A model generated the notes under the pieces. It was not told the DNA's origin, did not search any database, and saw only the letters and a list, made by a program, of their open reading frames with translations. This document shows, piece by piece, positions 1 to 8,647 of a stretch of DNA of 64,000 nucleotides. Source of the DNA: Kribbella sp. VKM Ac-2569 (GTDB lineage Bacteria; Actinomycetota; Actinomycetes; Propionibacteriales; Kribbellaceae). The stretch is from NCBI RefSeq assembly GCF_004216905.1, contig NZ_SGXJ01000001.1, positions 868,001 through 932,000 of the forward strand, written 5' to 3'. The translations under genes and the position numbers were made by a program. Within the stretch, counting starts at the first letter, position 1; every line of letters begins with the position of its first letter.

Positions 1-372
1 GGCGATCCGGGCACGGTTCGCGCGCGCTGTGACCGCGGCGTTGGCGGTCTGCGTGGCGGACGCCGGCGCAACCGCCGCACTGACATCCAGGTTCGCCGGT
101 ACGGCGTCCCGGCCGTCCGCGATCTGCACCGCGCCGTCCTTGGCCACATGCTTGGCGTAGTACCCGTTGACCACCGGCAGCCCCTTGAAGGTCTGCTGGT
201 ACCAATAGTGCTTGCCGAGCAGCGACGTCTTGGTCTTGATCAGCTTCAGCCCGTTCGGATTGGCCGTCGCTGCTTCCGGCGCTGCCCCCGCGGCGCTGGT
301 GAACGACAACCCGAGCGAGACAGTGGCCAGCCCTGCAGTGACGGCCACCAGCGCCTTACGGCGTGTCCTCAT
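1..372 (-). CDS. Secreted thermolysin/fungalysin-type metallopeptidase, N-terminal part (runs off window)
   Basis: Only the first ~124 residues are in the window. The ATG at 372 follows a GGGAGG ribosome binding site. The protein begins with an Arg-rich N-terminus (MRTRRK), a hydrophobic stretch and a small-residue cleavage region (SAAGAAPE), which is a secretion signal. After it comes a stretch like the FTP propeptide domain of M4/M36 proteases, with HYWYQQTFKGLPVVNGYYAKH matching the usual 'H.RYQQ..GLPV.G..' pattern. Such propeptides keep a zinc protease inactive until export. The catalytic HExxH domain would lie left of position 1, so the protease assignment rests on the propeptide alone. 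The gene is not linked to the neighbouring operon. Confidence 0.75.
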   Translation of the reverse strand, partial: MRTRRKALVAVTAGLATVSLGLSFTSAAGAAPEAATANPNGLKLIKTKTSLLGKHYWYQQTFKGLPVVNGYYAKHVAKDGAVQIADGRDAVPANLDVSAAVAPASATQTANAAVTARANRARIA

Positions 373-591
373 CCGTTTCCCTCCCACGTCCAGGTTGCGT
401 AACGCAACCACTACGGTCCGTCGAACCCTAGTTCCGCGCAGTACTCGCTGGGAAGCAGATCGTCACCAGACTCGCACCGTGCAAGGGAAAACCCTGCGTT
501 CCCGGCCTTCAGGACGAGCGCGCAGTAGCGGACCGAATCTGGCCGCTTCTCTGCCTACCGTTGGATCCGCCGACCAGAGAGGATCCCCGCC

Positions 592-1707
592 ATGACCAAG
601 CTGAGCCTGCAGGCCCTGAACCGCGCCACCCTGGACCGCCAGTGGCTCCTCGAACGCCACGACGCGAACGCCCTGGACGCGATCGAACACCTCGTCGGCA
701 TGCAGGCCCAAGCCCCGCAAGCGCCGTACGTCGGCCTCTGGACCCGGCTCACGAACTTCGATCCCGCCGACCTCTCCACCCTCCTGGAAACCCGCCAGGC
801 CGTCCGCGGATCGATGATGCGAGCAACCATCCACCTGGTCTCCAGCCGCGACTTCCTCGCCTTCCGCCCGCTCGTCCAGCCACGCCTGGAACGCGAGGTC
901 TACCAGAACCAGACCTACGGCCGGCACCGCCTCGAAGGCCTGGACATGGACGCCGTCCTGGCCGCCGGCATCGCCCGCCTGACCGAAAGCCCCGCCACCG
1001 CCGCCCAACTCCGCGACCACCTCGCCCCGCTCTACCCCGACCGAGACCCCGCCGCCCTGGCCCACGCCATCCGCTGCCTCCTCCCCACCATCCAAACCCC
1101 ACCCCGAGGCCTCTGGAACAAATCAGGCCAACCCACCCTCACCACAGCCAACCTCTGGTTCCCCAACACAGCCGCAGACGCGGACGACTCAACTGCGACC
1201 GTCGAGGCGATGATCCTCCGCTACCTAGCCGCCTACGGCCCCGCCTCAGTAGCCGACGCCCAAACCTGGTCCGGCCTCACCCGCCTGTCCGAAGTCTTCG
1301 ACCGCCTCGACCTCCGCACCTATACCGACGCCACCACCAACCGAACCCTCTACGACCTCCCCCACCTAGCCATCCCCCACGAAGACACCGAAGCCCCCAC
1401 CCGCTTCCTCCCCGAATACGACAACCTCCTCCTATCCCACGCCGACCGAACCCGCTTCCTGGACACCCCCACCCGCCAACGCCTGACCCTCCAAGAAGTC
1501 CTCACCAAAGGCTCAGTCCTCCACGACGGCCACCCCAAAGCCCTCTGGAAACTAATCAAAAACACCAAAACCCAAGCCGTCCTGGAAATCTCCCCCTTCA
1601 CCCCCATATCCCCCCAAGCCTGGACCTCCATAGAATCCGAAGCCCAAACCCTCCTAACCTTCACCACCCCAACAGCCACTCCCCAGATCAAACGCGTAGA
1701 CCCCTAA
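592..1707 (+). CDS. Winged-helix DNA-binding domain protein (HTH_42 / AlkZ-like)
   Basis: 371 aa. The N-terminus 'LSLQALNRATLDRQWLLER' followed by 'HLVGMQAQAPQAPYVGLWTR' is characteristic of the winged-helix family PF06224. Its studied members (AlkZ/YcaQ, AlkX) are DNA glycosylases that unhook interstrand crosslinks or remove alkylated bases. The first motif Gln pair (MQAQ) is present near residues 43-46. Which lesion is repaired, or whether this member is a glycosylase at all, cannot be told from sequence. The start at 592 follows a GAGAGG site. The 3' half is oddly C-rich and G-poor on the coding strand (see findings). The gene stands alone, with no obvious terminator in the following 196 bases. 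Confidence 0.8.
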   Translation: MTKLSLQALNRATLDRQWLLERHDANALDAIEHLVGMQAQAPQAPYVGLWTRLTNFDPADLSTLLETRQAVRGSMMRATIHLVSSRDFLAFRPLVQPRLEREVYQNQTYGRHRLEGLDMDAVLAAGIARLTESPATAAQLRDHLAPLYPDRDPAALAHAIRCLLPTIQTPPRGLWNKSGQPTLTTANLWFPNTAADADDSTATVEAMILRYLAAYGPASVADAQTWSGLTRLSEVFDRLDLRTYTDATTNRTLYDLPHLAIPHEDTEAPTRFLPEYDNLLLSHADRTRFLDTPTRQRLTLQEVLTKGSVLHDGHPKALWKLIKNTKTQAVLEISPFTPISPQAWTSIESEAQTLLTFTTPTATPQIKRVDP

Positions 1708-1903
1708 GCCACGAACACCAATCCGCGCAACAACAACCCCGCGACCGCATCCACGAGCAACAAAGTCTCAGCCATGACCTGCCCGTCTGCCACCGACGAC
1801 CAGTTACGCCACCCGGCATCCTTCAGCCGTCAGCGCTAACACCAGTAATGCCGATGAGACCACGGCACATCTTTGGATTCGACTCCGTGCGCCGCGGTCT
1901 GCT

Positions 1904-3553
1904 CTACGCTCGCAGATTGACCAGGACAGGGCCGACTCGGACGCCGTTCGACCGAGCAAGTGAGATCAAGGCTTGTCCGGCAGGTACACCAGTGATGATG
2001 TCCGACACGGTCCACCGTGCACGCTCAATACGCTGGACGCTGAAACCTGTCGTTTCGCTCTGAGACGTCCCACCCGGACGACCGAACTGATTGAACTGCG
2101 CACCAGAGGTCGCGCTTCGGTTGATGGTTGTCTGACTCACGTACTGATCGCCGAACCATCTCGAGAATATCTCCGCATCCTGCGGATCGATGCCTCCGAA
2201 GACGGCCTTACACCCTGTAGAGCCGAAGATCGTTGGACGCACCTCGGCGGGGAAGTCGGACATGGTCTGCGAGAGCAGAACCAAGCCAGCATTGTTCGAC
2301 CGCAACTTTTGTACGCCCCGCGCCACATAATCATCGACGAATCGACCAGCTTCGTCGATGACGAGGCTCTTGAAGATTGACCTGTCAGTCTCAGATGACG
2401 AGGTGATCTGCACGAACTGGGAGACGACGAGACGTGCGAGGATGCGGGAGGCATCGGGGTACTCGGCCTCCGGGAGAGCGACTCGAACACGTACTGGCCG
2501 GTTCAGATCGCGCATTTGGAATGTCGGGCCAGGGTGATCTAGGAGCTTACGCAACGCAGGCCGGTCAAGTAGCGCGAAGCGCTCAACCAGACCCGCAGCG
2601 GGGTCATCGGTCCTCTGAACCTGAGCTTTGCGACTGTCGAGCAGCGACTTCATTTCCTGTCCGTCAGCACCCTCGAGCCGCTGCTTCACGCGGTCCATAG
2701 AGGCGTCGTCGGCCCGGAGAAGCCCAAGTAGCTCAGGCACGGTCGGCCACCGCTGGTACGCGGCTTCAAAGGGAGCCAGGCACGCGTAGAGAGCGTTCTT
2801 CGAAGCATCGATGAAGTAGGCCTTGTCGTCGCTCACACGGGGCGGCAACAGCGCGGAAGCCAATCGGTCGGCAGCAATGTCTGCGGTCCTCGATCCTCCG
2901 AACAGGCTGAACCCACACGTTGGATTCAGCGGATCAATCGTGACATCGAACCACCCGTCGTACGCAAAGTCCGTCGACTTCGGGTCAACGACGACCATGC
3001 TCGCCTTGCCAGTCAGCGCCGCCAGAGACAGATGCTCCACTATCGGTGTTGCGATACCTCGAGTCTTACCCGAACCCGGCGGGCCGATGACGAGCAGCGA
3101 GGTCCTGAGGACGTCCAAGTCGATGCCGAAGTCGCCGCTCAACTCGAAGTCACTGCGATGATCGGGAACAACCTGACCGAGTCGCACCTGACCTGCCAAG
3201 AGGTTATGCCGTGCGAAGCGCTCGCCGGGCAGGTTCCGCTGAAGAGACGGGTGAACCAATGCAGCACTGCCCTCCTGTTCAAGGGCCGCTGTCAGGTTCT
3301 GCAGATCGTGCGACGATCCACTGAGTCGGGCCAGCGCATGAACGATCCTGGCTTGATCGACGTCACTGAAGTCCGCGGACTCCGCCATGCTGTCCAACCG
3401 ACCAGCGAGATCAGGATGCGACTGGCGGACTGAGTCCCAAGGCCTCTTCGGACTCGGAGCTTCGGTCTGCCCGACAGGCGCGCCGGACCTTGCGTTGCCG
3501 CCGCCGGCCAACTTCCTGCGGAGTGATTCGAACTGCGGAAATCGCTTAGTCAT
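1904..3553 (-). CDS. VirD4/TraG-like type IV secretion coupling ATPase
   Basis: 549 aa from the ATG at 3553, which overlaps the stop of the upstream M48 gene as ATGA (3550-3553). A longer in-frame start would lie inside that gene and is rejected. Motifs: Walker A GPPGSGKT at residues 157-164, Walker B SLVIDEAGRF near 396-405, and a LLSQTMSDFP sensor region near 426-435. These mark a hexameric coupling ATPase that brings substrate DNA or protein to a T4SS channel. There is no N-terminal membrane anchor, unlike many VirD4 proteins; the ~130-residue N-terminus is polar. It is the last gene of the operon that starts near 14147. No relaxase gene accompanies it. Base composition is visibly less GC-rich than in the promoter-proximal genes. 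Confidence 0.85.
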   Translation of the reverse strand: MTKRFPQFESLRRKLAGGGNARSGAPVGQTEAPSPKRPWDSVRQSHPDLAGRLDSMAESADFSDVDQARIVHALARLSGSSHDLQNLTAALEQEGSAALVHPSLQRNLPGERFARHNLLAGQVRLGQVVPDHRSDFELSGDFGIDLDVLRTSLLVIGPPGSGKTRGIATPIVEHLSLAALTGKASMVVVDPKSTDFAYDGWFDVTIDPLNPTCGFSLFGGSRTADIAADRLASALLPPRVSDDKAYFIDASKNALYACLAPFEAAYQRWPTVPELLGLLRADDASMDRVKQRLEGADGQEMKSLLDSRKAQVQRTDDPAAGLVERFALLDRPALRKLLDHPGPTFQMRDLNRPVRVRVALPEAEYPDASRILARLVVSQFVQITSSSETDRSIFKSLVIDEAGRFVDDYVARGVQKLRSNNAGLVLLSQTMSDFPAEVRPTIFGSTGCKAVFGGIDPQDAEIFSRWFGDQYVSQTTINRSATSGAQFNQFGRPGGTSQSETTGFSVQRIERARWTVSDIITGVPAGQALISLARSNGVRVGPVLVNLRA

Positions 3554-4605
3554 GAGCCCGTGTTCTGCAGATAGCGTTCGAGCGCGGTTATGCGGTCGGC
3601 GATAGACGGGTGATGCGAGTAGAGAGCGCCTCGCCATCCACTTGCCCGTCTGGCCACATCCTCTCCCTGCGCTTGGAGGTCGTACAGCATCGCGACCGTA
3701 TCCCGCGCGTATCCAAGATCTGCTGCGACTTGATCCGCCCACAACTCGCCCCGCCTGCTGAACCATGCCAGCGGAATCGGCACCAGGAACGGCACCAACG
3801 AGTAGAAAGCCCAGCCCCATCCAACATGGAACACCAACGAGTACATGAGCAGACCCCCATAAGCACTCACGAAGATCGCCAGGAGCAGGCATCCAACGGC
3901 TGGAACCTGGGTAGCTCGCCGGAACAGCCAGCGGACCGCGCCAACCACAAACCGTCCTGGCAATGCGTACCAGAACGCGATGAGCCCGGCCCAAGGATGC
4001 CCTCCTTGGTGGTGACCGAACTCGTGGGCGAGAACTGCTTGCAATTGCCTAGGGGGCAACGAAACGACGGCCCATCGGCTAACAGCGATCGATCGGCCGG
4101 CCATCGCAGACCCATTGATGCTGTCGGATTCCTCGATCCAGAGTTTGTAATATCTTGGATTGACAGCCACTACGGAGCATACGGACCGCCACGCGACATC
4201 GATCTTTTGCTGCTCCAGGAGCGTAGGGTGCCGGAGCCGAAAGGCGTACCGAGCGAGATAATCCTCAATTGGCGCCCAGAACACAAGCAATCCTGAGAGA
4301 ATCCACAGCGCGATCGCCAGGACCACCCAGAAGCCGTTCAAGACAAGCGCCGAAAGCCACGACACCACACCGAAGCTCCACAACGCCCACGGAATGCCAA
4401 GCAGCAGTTCAGCCGCAGACGGCACAGAGATCCGAGCCCTGCGAGTGGGCTGGGGCGAAGGTGACGATGCGCCCGGCGACGAGAAGGACCCCGGAGTGGT
4501 GTCAGGCGCGTCGGGGGGTTCCCCTCGGCCGTGAGAGCTGCTCGGCTCCCAATCGCCGGAGGAGAAGGAACCCGGCCGGTCCTCAGTTCCACCAGATCTG
4601 TTCAT
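3550..4605 (-). CDS. M48-family membrane metallopeptidase (HtpX-like)
   Basis: 351 aa. An ~65-residue Ser/Pro-rich, probably disordered N-terminus is followed by two membrane segments (about 67-88 and 92-112) and a protease domain. 'AVLAHEFGHHQGG' at about 190-202 carries the HExxH zinc site, and GELWADQVA near 297 supplies the third ligand Glu, as in M48 proteases. Two more hydrophobic segments lie between these motifs. M48 enzymes normally degrade damaged membrane proteins. Here the gene sits between the operon's peptidoglycan hydrolase and its VirD4 ATPase and overlaps the latter by 4 bp, so it is probably made together with the secretion machine. Its substrate is unknown. Processing or quality control of channel subunits is an inference. 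Confidence 0.85.
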   Translation of the reverse strand: MNRSGGTEDRPGSFSSGDWEPSSSHGRGEPPDAPDTTPGSFSSPGASSPSPQPTRRARISVPSAAELLLGIPWALWSFGVVSWLSALVLNGFWVVLAIALWILSGLLVFWAPIEDYLARYAFRLRHPTLLEQQKIDVAWRSVCSVVAVNPRYYKLWIEESDSINGSAMAGRSIAVSRWAVVSLPPRQLQAVLAHEFGHHQGGHPWAGLIAFWYALPGRFVVGAVRWLFRRATQVPAVGCLLLAIFVSAYGGLLMYSLVFHVGWGWAFYSLVPFLVPIPLAWFSRRGELWADQVAADLGYARDTVAMLYDLQAQGEDVARRASGWRGALYSHHPSIADRITALERYLQNTGS

Positions 4606-4666
4606 CGGACACGCCTCGATCTTGTGGGCGGCTGCACTCGTCGAGCTCCTTTCGCTCTACCTTCTC

Positions 4667-5821
4667 TCAGTACATCGAGACATGGACGTGATCGTAATGG
4701 CCGCCTGTCGCGTCGCTCGGATTGTAGATGCCACCGCCGTTGTACGTTCGCCACGCGCCCGTCCGAGCACTCCATATCTTGCCGTACCAGATGACATACC
4801 TGACTCCGGTCGTCCCGGCGCTCTGGACAACCCAGCTCGCGACCTGGTCGCCCTTCGCACGTGCTGCGGCCGACTTCCTGGCATCGGCACCGACCATGAC
4901 ATCGCAGGCCTTGCCCTTCGGGTGATCGCTGGTCGGATTCCAGAGATGCGCATCCCAGCAAGAGATGCTGAGATTCGGCAATGCAGTCCGAATCTTGGCT
5001 ACCCACGCCGCCGTTCGCGGCGTCACCATTCCACCAGTCCCCGTAGGATCTGGAACGTTCTGCTCCTCGACTGGCCAGTTCCCCGCGATGGGGCGTCCGT
5101 CCACGAGACCACCACCGCATTGGTCGGCGATCGACATCGACGGTGTGGCACTTACTGCGACGGGATGCGCGCTTGAGCGTCCTGCATACGGATTGCCGGC
5201 ACGAGTGAGGTCAATTCCAGCCTCCTCGGCGATGTCTCGAGCGGTGTCCTCATGGCGTGCGTAGGCGTCCGGGAATGCCGAGCGCTGCACTGCCTGGGCC
5301 GCAACGGTGTACGGCATCGAATCCCAGTTGTCGACGTCGACAAGGCCAGGCGGACTGGGGGGCTGATCACCGCCGAAGAACGCGTTGGCCGCGTAGACGG
5401 GATCCATCAACTGCGAGACGGCACCCCAACCTGTCGAGGTTCGCTGTTGAAAGAGCCCGACTGAGTCGCGATCGCCGTACGACAGATTCTGAAGCTGCGA
5501 CTCCTGCAAGGCTGTCATGAGCGCCACCAGCGTCGCGCGCCCTGGGAGCCCCCTTGCCACGGCAACGCTGTCGATGATTTTCGCGTATGCGATTTGAGTT
5601 GTCCGGAGCTGCCCGCTAGGGACCGGGTCATTCGCATCACCTGGCGCACCCGGGGGACAGGCCGCACTGACCTGACTCGTTCTCGCGCCGAAGGGCGCAA
5701 GCATCACAACAACCATCAGCGCCAGAATGCTGCCGACCAAGGCGACCTTCGTCGCAATGCTCGTCGCCCCACTCAGTCCCGAGGCCGCGGCGAGGTCGCG
5801 ACCGCTAAACATCGCAAGCAC
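4667..5821 (-). CDS. Membrane-anchored peptidoglycan hydrolase of the T4SS operon (VirB1/TcpG-like role)
   Basis: 384 aa. One membrane segment at about 25-44 anchors an extracytoplasmic protein. Residues ~75-150 contain 'LMTALQESQLQNL' and 'SVGLFQQRTS', a lytic-transglycosylase-like arrangement with the catalytic Glu in the LQES motif. The C-terminal ~140 residues hold 'DHPKGKACDVM' and end with 'GGHYDHVHVS', the metal-site pattern of an M15/VanY-like or ARB_07466-type domain found in many actinobacterial wall hydrolases. Two wall-cutting domains in one anchored protein fit local opening of peptidoglycan for a conjugation-type channel. The start at 5821 is 12 bp after the preceding gene's stop; MFSGRD at 5812 is an alternative. 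The 61 bp downstream hold nothing clear. Confidence 0.8.
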   Translation of the reverse strand: MLAMFSGRDLAAASGLSGATSIATKVALVGSILALMVVVMLAPFGARTSQVSAACPPGAPGDANDPVPSGQLRTTQIAYAKIIDSVAVARGLPGRATLVALMTALQESQLQNLSYGDRDSVGLFQQRTSTGWGAVSQLMDPVYAANAFFGGDQPPSPPGLVDVDNWDSMPYTVAAQAVQRSAFPDAYARHEDTARDIAEEAGIDLTRAGNPYAGRSSAHPVAVSATPSMSIADQCGGGLVDGRPIAGNWPVEEQNVPDPTGTGGMVTPRTAAWVAKIRTALPNLSISCWDAHLWNPTSDHPKGKACDVMVGADARKSAAARAKGDQVASWVVQSAGTTGVRYVIWYGKIWSARTGAWRTYNGGGIYNPSDATGGHYDHVHVSMY

Positions 5822-5833
5822 CGTGTGATGCGC

Positions 5834-6643
5834 TCATGGCCCGGTCCCGCCATCCACTGCACTGACCAGCCATCGTGTCCCATCGGGAACCACTGTGACG
5901 AGAAGCGGCACATCGAACTGAGCCGCACGCTTCCCCGTTGTCGTGACCTTCACGGTCACCAACCGAGTAATACGCGTGGGCGTATCCACCGGTGCGGTGT
6001 CGGGGCGAGGCGCCGTAACGTTGACAGAGACGACGCGCGATGATCCACCTTCTGCTTTGAGCGCGTCATACGTCGCGTCCCCCGCGCTGGTGAAGGTCGT
6101 TGCGAGTTCGGACGTCATGTACTGCGTCGCTCTTCCCACCAACTGGTCGTACGTCTCGTTCGCCGGTGTGCGCGTATAGAAGAGGTTGGCCCAGTTGCGT
6201 GCTGCCTCATTCGCAGACGCAGTCTGCGAGGCTCCAGGCCGCTGCGTCAGTGGTGGCGGTGTAGTCAGACCCGTCGCTTCGGGCTGTTGAGTCGGGGATG
6301 CCCGCGTTGGTTGTGGCACTTCGCTTCCTGGAGCAGCAGGCGTCAGCAGCCCTGCGGACCCGCGGTCCTCTGAACCGCGATTTAGCAGACGAGGTAGTCC
6401 GCCACCGATACCCAGCACGAGAATCGCCAGAAGGACGATTACCGCAATCGCCCCGAGTGGGCTTGCCGGCTCGCTACGACGTTGATCACGTAGCGTCGCT
6501 CGCTGGCGAGCGATGTCGTCTCGCCTACGCTGTCGGCGAGATCTGCGATCATCGCCATTCGTTCGCGACCCTGCAGCCCAGGGATCGTTGTCGCCGTCTG
6601 TTCCTGGCGTGCTCTCGTCCCGTCGTCGCGGGTGCGGAGTCAC
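5834..6643 (-). CDS. Single-pass VirB8/TcpC-like T4SS protein (second copy)
   Basis: 269 aa. The first ~60 residues are highly charged (RRSRRQRRRDD). One membrane segment lies at about 63-84, followed by a Pro/Ser/Thr-rich linker and a C-terminal ~120-residue domain that starts 'NEAARNWANLFYTRTP' and ends 'RWLVSAVDGGTG'. This topology and the NTF2-like size match VirB8-type scaffold proteins of Gram-positive T4SS. Sequence motifs are weak, so the call leans on topology and on position between the VirB6-like gene (6 bp away) and the wall hydrolase (12 bp away). The larger TcpC-like protein at 12671-13948 appears to be a different member of the same structural class, so the operon may carry two VirB8-type subunits. 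Confidence 0.6.
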   Translation of the reverse strand: MTPHPRRRDESTPGTDGDNDPWAAGSRTNGDDRRSRRQRRRDDIARQRATLRDQRRSEPASPLGAIAVIVLLAILVLGIGGGLPRLLNRGSEDRGSAGLLTPAAPGSEVPQPTRASPTQQPEATGLTTPPPLTQRPGASQTASANEAARNWANLFYTRTPANETYDQLVGRATQYMTSELATTFTSAGDATYDALKAEGGSSRVVSVNVTAPRPDTAPVDTPTRITRLVTVKVTTTGKRAAQFDVPLLVTVVPDGTRWLVSAVDGGTGP

Positions 6644-6649
6644 CGTTTC

Positions 6650-8647
6650 TCACCGCCCACCCGACGGGCGATGGCTCGTCGGGCCGCTGCCGCGCGCAGC
6701 GGAGTACTCGCGATACCGACGTTGCTGGACCGGCGAGGCTCCAACCCTCCGCGGGGTGCGCGCGACCTTCGCCGGACCATCGCGGAGGCTCGCTGAGTAA
6801 GCATGCCGCCGTGGCTCGTAGCTGCTCTGCCTGAGCTGAGCAGCCGTCACTGATGGCTTCGCATGGCGCCCTGAGTTGCGCTCCGTCGGGTTCACGGTCG
6901 CGGCCTGTCCACGCTTTGACTCATCGGAGGCGCCTCCTCGATAGACGTCTCGCGATCGCGAACCGCTCGGCCGAGCGCCCACCGAGATCGGCGACGGCGC
7001 CTTGCGCCCGGCGGTATCGCGCCCACTGGTCGACTTCTTACCCAGCGTCGGCACGGTTCCGCTCAGACCGGGCCTCTTTGAATCCGTCCCCTTCGTCGCA
7101 ACCGGCGCCCGTCGCTCATTGTCTGCCTCTGGCCGCCCGTACGTCCTGTCCACATCAGGGCGACGCGCGGTCCGGAAGACACGACTCTTCTCCATGCTCT
7201 CGGTCTTGCCACTCTCGCCAGACCGCGGGGATCCGCCCGTGCGCTCCCCGTGACGCTCCGACGGGCTCGGCGCCGAACCCCGGCTGCGAATTGCGGTTAC
7301 TACTCGCCGCACTGCCTGCACCGCACCACGCCGCGCATAGGATCCCATGAGCATGCTTCCTACACCGGGCCGCATCATCGTGGTGAGGGATTCGAGCAAT
7401 CGGCGAAGTCGGAAGGCCGCAATTAGCACAATCAACGCCAGTCCAGTTACCGGGAGCCAGCCAAGCGTCTGACTGAGGCTGAATACCGCGGTCAGGAGAG
7501 ACAGGGCGACACCGAAAACAAGCATCGCGGCAACTGACTGCAACACAAGGCCCAGCAATGCCTCAAGCCAGTTCATCCCCCACTGTCTCGCCCTGCCAGG
7601 GACGATGAAGAGGCAGGCAAACACGACACCGACGACGAGCATCACCAGGCAGCCAACAAAAGCCATGAGGGCGGTCGCAGCCAGTCCAATGTTGAGGAAT
7701 GCGAACAAACTGGCCGCCACGGCGGCAATCAGCAAAACACCGATCCGGCCGAACGGGTTCTCGCCCTTCGCCCATTTGACTGTCGGCGTATCGCCGCCGC
7801 CTTCAGAATCGGCCACCTGATTCTTGATGTAATCCATGCGCTTGCTGGGATCGACACCGACATCGAGCATTCCCTTGCCGTAGCGCCCGCATGCTTCAAG
7901 CGAGCCGAACTCGGCGATGCACCACGGCGTGGCTGCAAAGCCACGCCAGGCCGCATCACCGGATTTCCGAAGCATCGTGTCGCGCGAAGTTCCCGGGAAA
8001 GCAGGCTCCGGCGTCTCGAATGGCGTTTTGAGGGTGCTTCCGACCACCTTTCCTGACGCACCCATCACGGTCTCCGCGCCAACCTGACGAGCGCCGTCAA
8101 CGCCCTTCAGCCAAGTCGCCGGTCCGAGCGCCAAGCTGACCGCAAGTAGGCCGGCCGCGAAGACCCAGACCAGTTGGCTCATAGCAGTTCCGCTTGATCG
8201 TCGCTGTACATAGGCCGCGACGGCGCCGAGCGCCAGCGCCGACGGCAGCAGCCAGCCCACCAACTGGCCGCTCACACCACCGATCGCGTCCGAGGTCGAA
8301 TCGACGAGCGGACGGATGTCGGTGAACGAGAACAACCACCATCCAATGGCGATCGCCGCCCTCGTTGCCGCCACGACGAACAACATGAGCATCTGGGCGA
8401 ACGAGTTGAAGACCGGCCTAAATGGGTCGCTGAAGCTGCCCTCGAAGTCGAGGGTGTAGGCCATCGGGCTGTATTGCTCAAACAACGTTCGGGTGTCGCC
8501 GTGCGTTAGGTCTGGCGTCGGCAGCAGATCGCCGAACCCTGTGGGACTAGTGGGCTTGGGATCAGCGGCCAGCGCAACCTGGGTCGTCAGAATCAGCGAG
8601 ATGGCAAGGACGGTGAGCGCCGTTCGGGTGCGGCGCTGCCATCTCAT
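6650..8647 (-). CDS. Polytopic VirB6/TrbL-like channel protein with long basic tail
   Basis: 665 aa. A signal-peptide-like N-terminus (LTVLAISLILTTQVALA) precedes at least seven hydrophobic segments between about 87 and 413, including two long ones around 300-345. From ~440 to the end the protein is polar, basic and low-complexity (many R, S, G, P), so it is probably a disordered cytoplasmic tail. VirB6-type proteins form the inner-membrane pore of T4SS and in Gram-positives often carry such extensions. The ATG at 8647 overlaps the stop of the VirB4 gene (ATGA, 8644-8647), indicating coupled translation. The order VirB4 then VirB6 is usual for these systems. No enzymatic motif is visible in the tail. 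Confidence 0.7.
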   Translation of the reverse strand: MRWQRRTRTALTVLAISLILTTQVALAADPKPTSPTGFGDLLPTPDLTHGDTRTLFEQYSPMAYTLDFEGSFSDPFRPVFNSFAQMLMLFVVAATRAAIAIGWWLFSFTDIRPLVDSTSDAIGGVSGQLVGWLLPSALALGAVAAYVQRRSSGTAMSQLVWVFAAGLLAVSLALGPATWLKGVDGARQVGAETVMGASGKVVGSTLKTPFETPEPAFPGTSRDTMLRKSGDAAWRGFAATPWCIAEFGSLEACGRYGKGMLDVGVDPSKRMDYIKNQVADSEGGGDTPTVKWAKGENPFGRIGVLLIAAVAASLFAFLNIGLAATALMAFVGCLVMLVVGVVFACLFIVPGRARQWGMNWLEALLGLVLQSVAAMLVFGVALSLLTAVFSLSQTLGWLPVTGLALIVLIAAFRLRRLLESLTTMMRPGVGSMLMGSYARRGAVQAVRRVVTAIRSRGSAPSPSERHGERTGGSPRSGESGKTESMEKSRVFRTARRPDVDRTYGRPEADNERRAPVATKGTDSKRPGLSGTVPTLGKKSTSGRDTAGRKAPSPISVGARPSGSRSRDVYRGGASDESKRGQAATVNPTERNSGRHAKPSVTAAQLRQSSYEPRRHAYSASLRDGPAKVARTPRRVGASPVQQRRYREYSAARGSGPTSHRPSGGR

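Noticed and set aside
463..1095. Minus-strand open frame opposite the winged-helix gene
   Set aside because: Gly/Val/Glu-rich product typical of antisense frames in GC-rich genes; no domain, and the plus-strand protein has clear family motifs.
1904..3994. 696-residue version of the VirD4-like protein
   Set aside because: The added N-terminus reads through the M48 gene in another frame; the ATG at 3553 with ATGA overlap is the better start.
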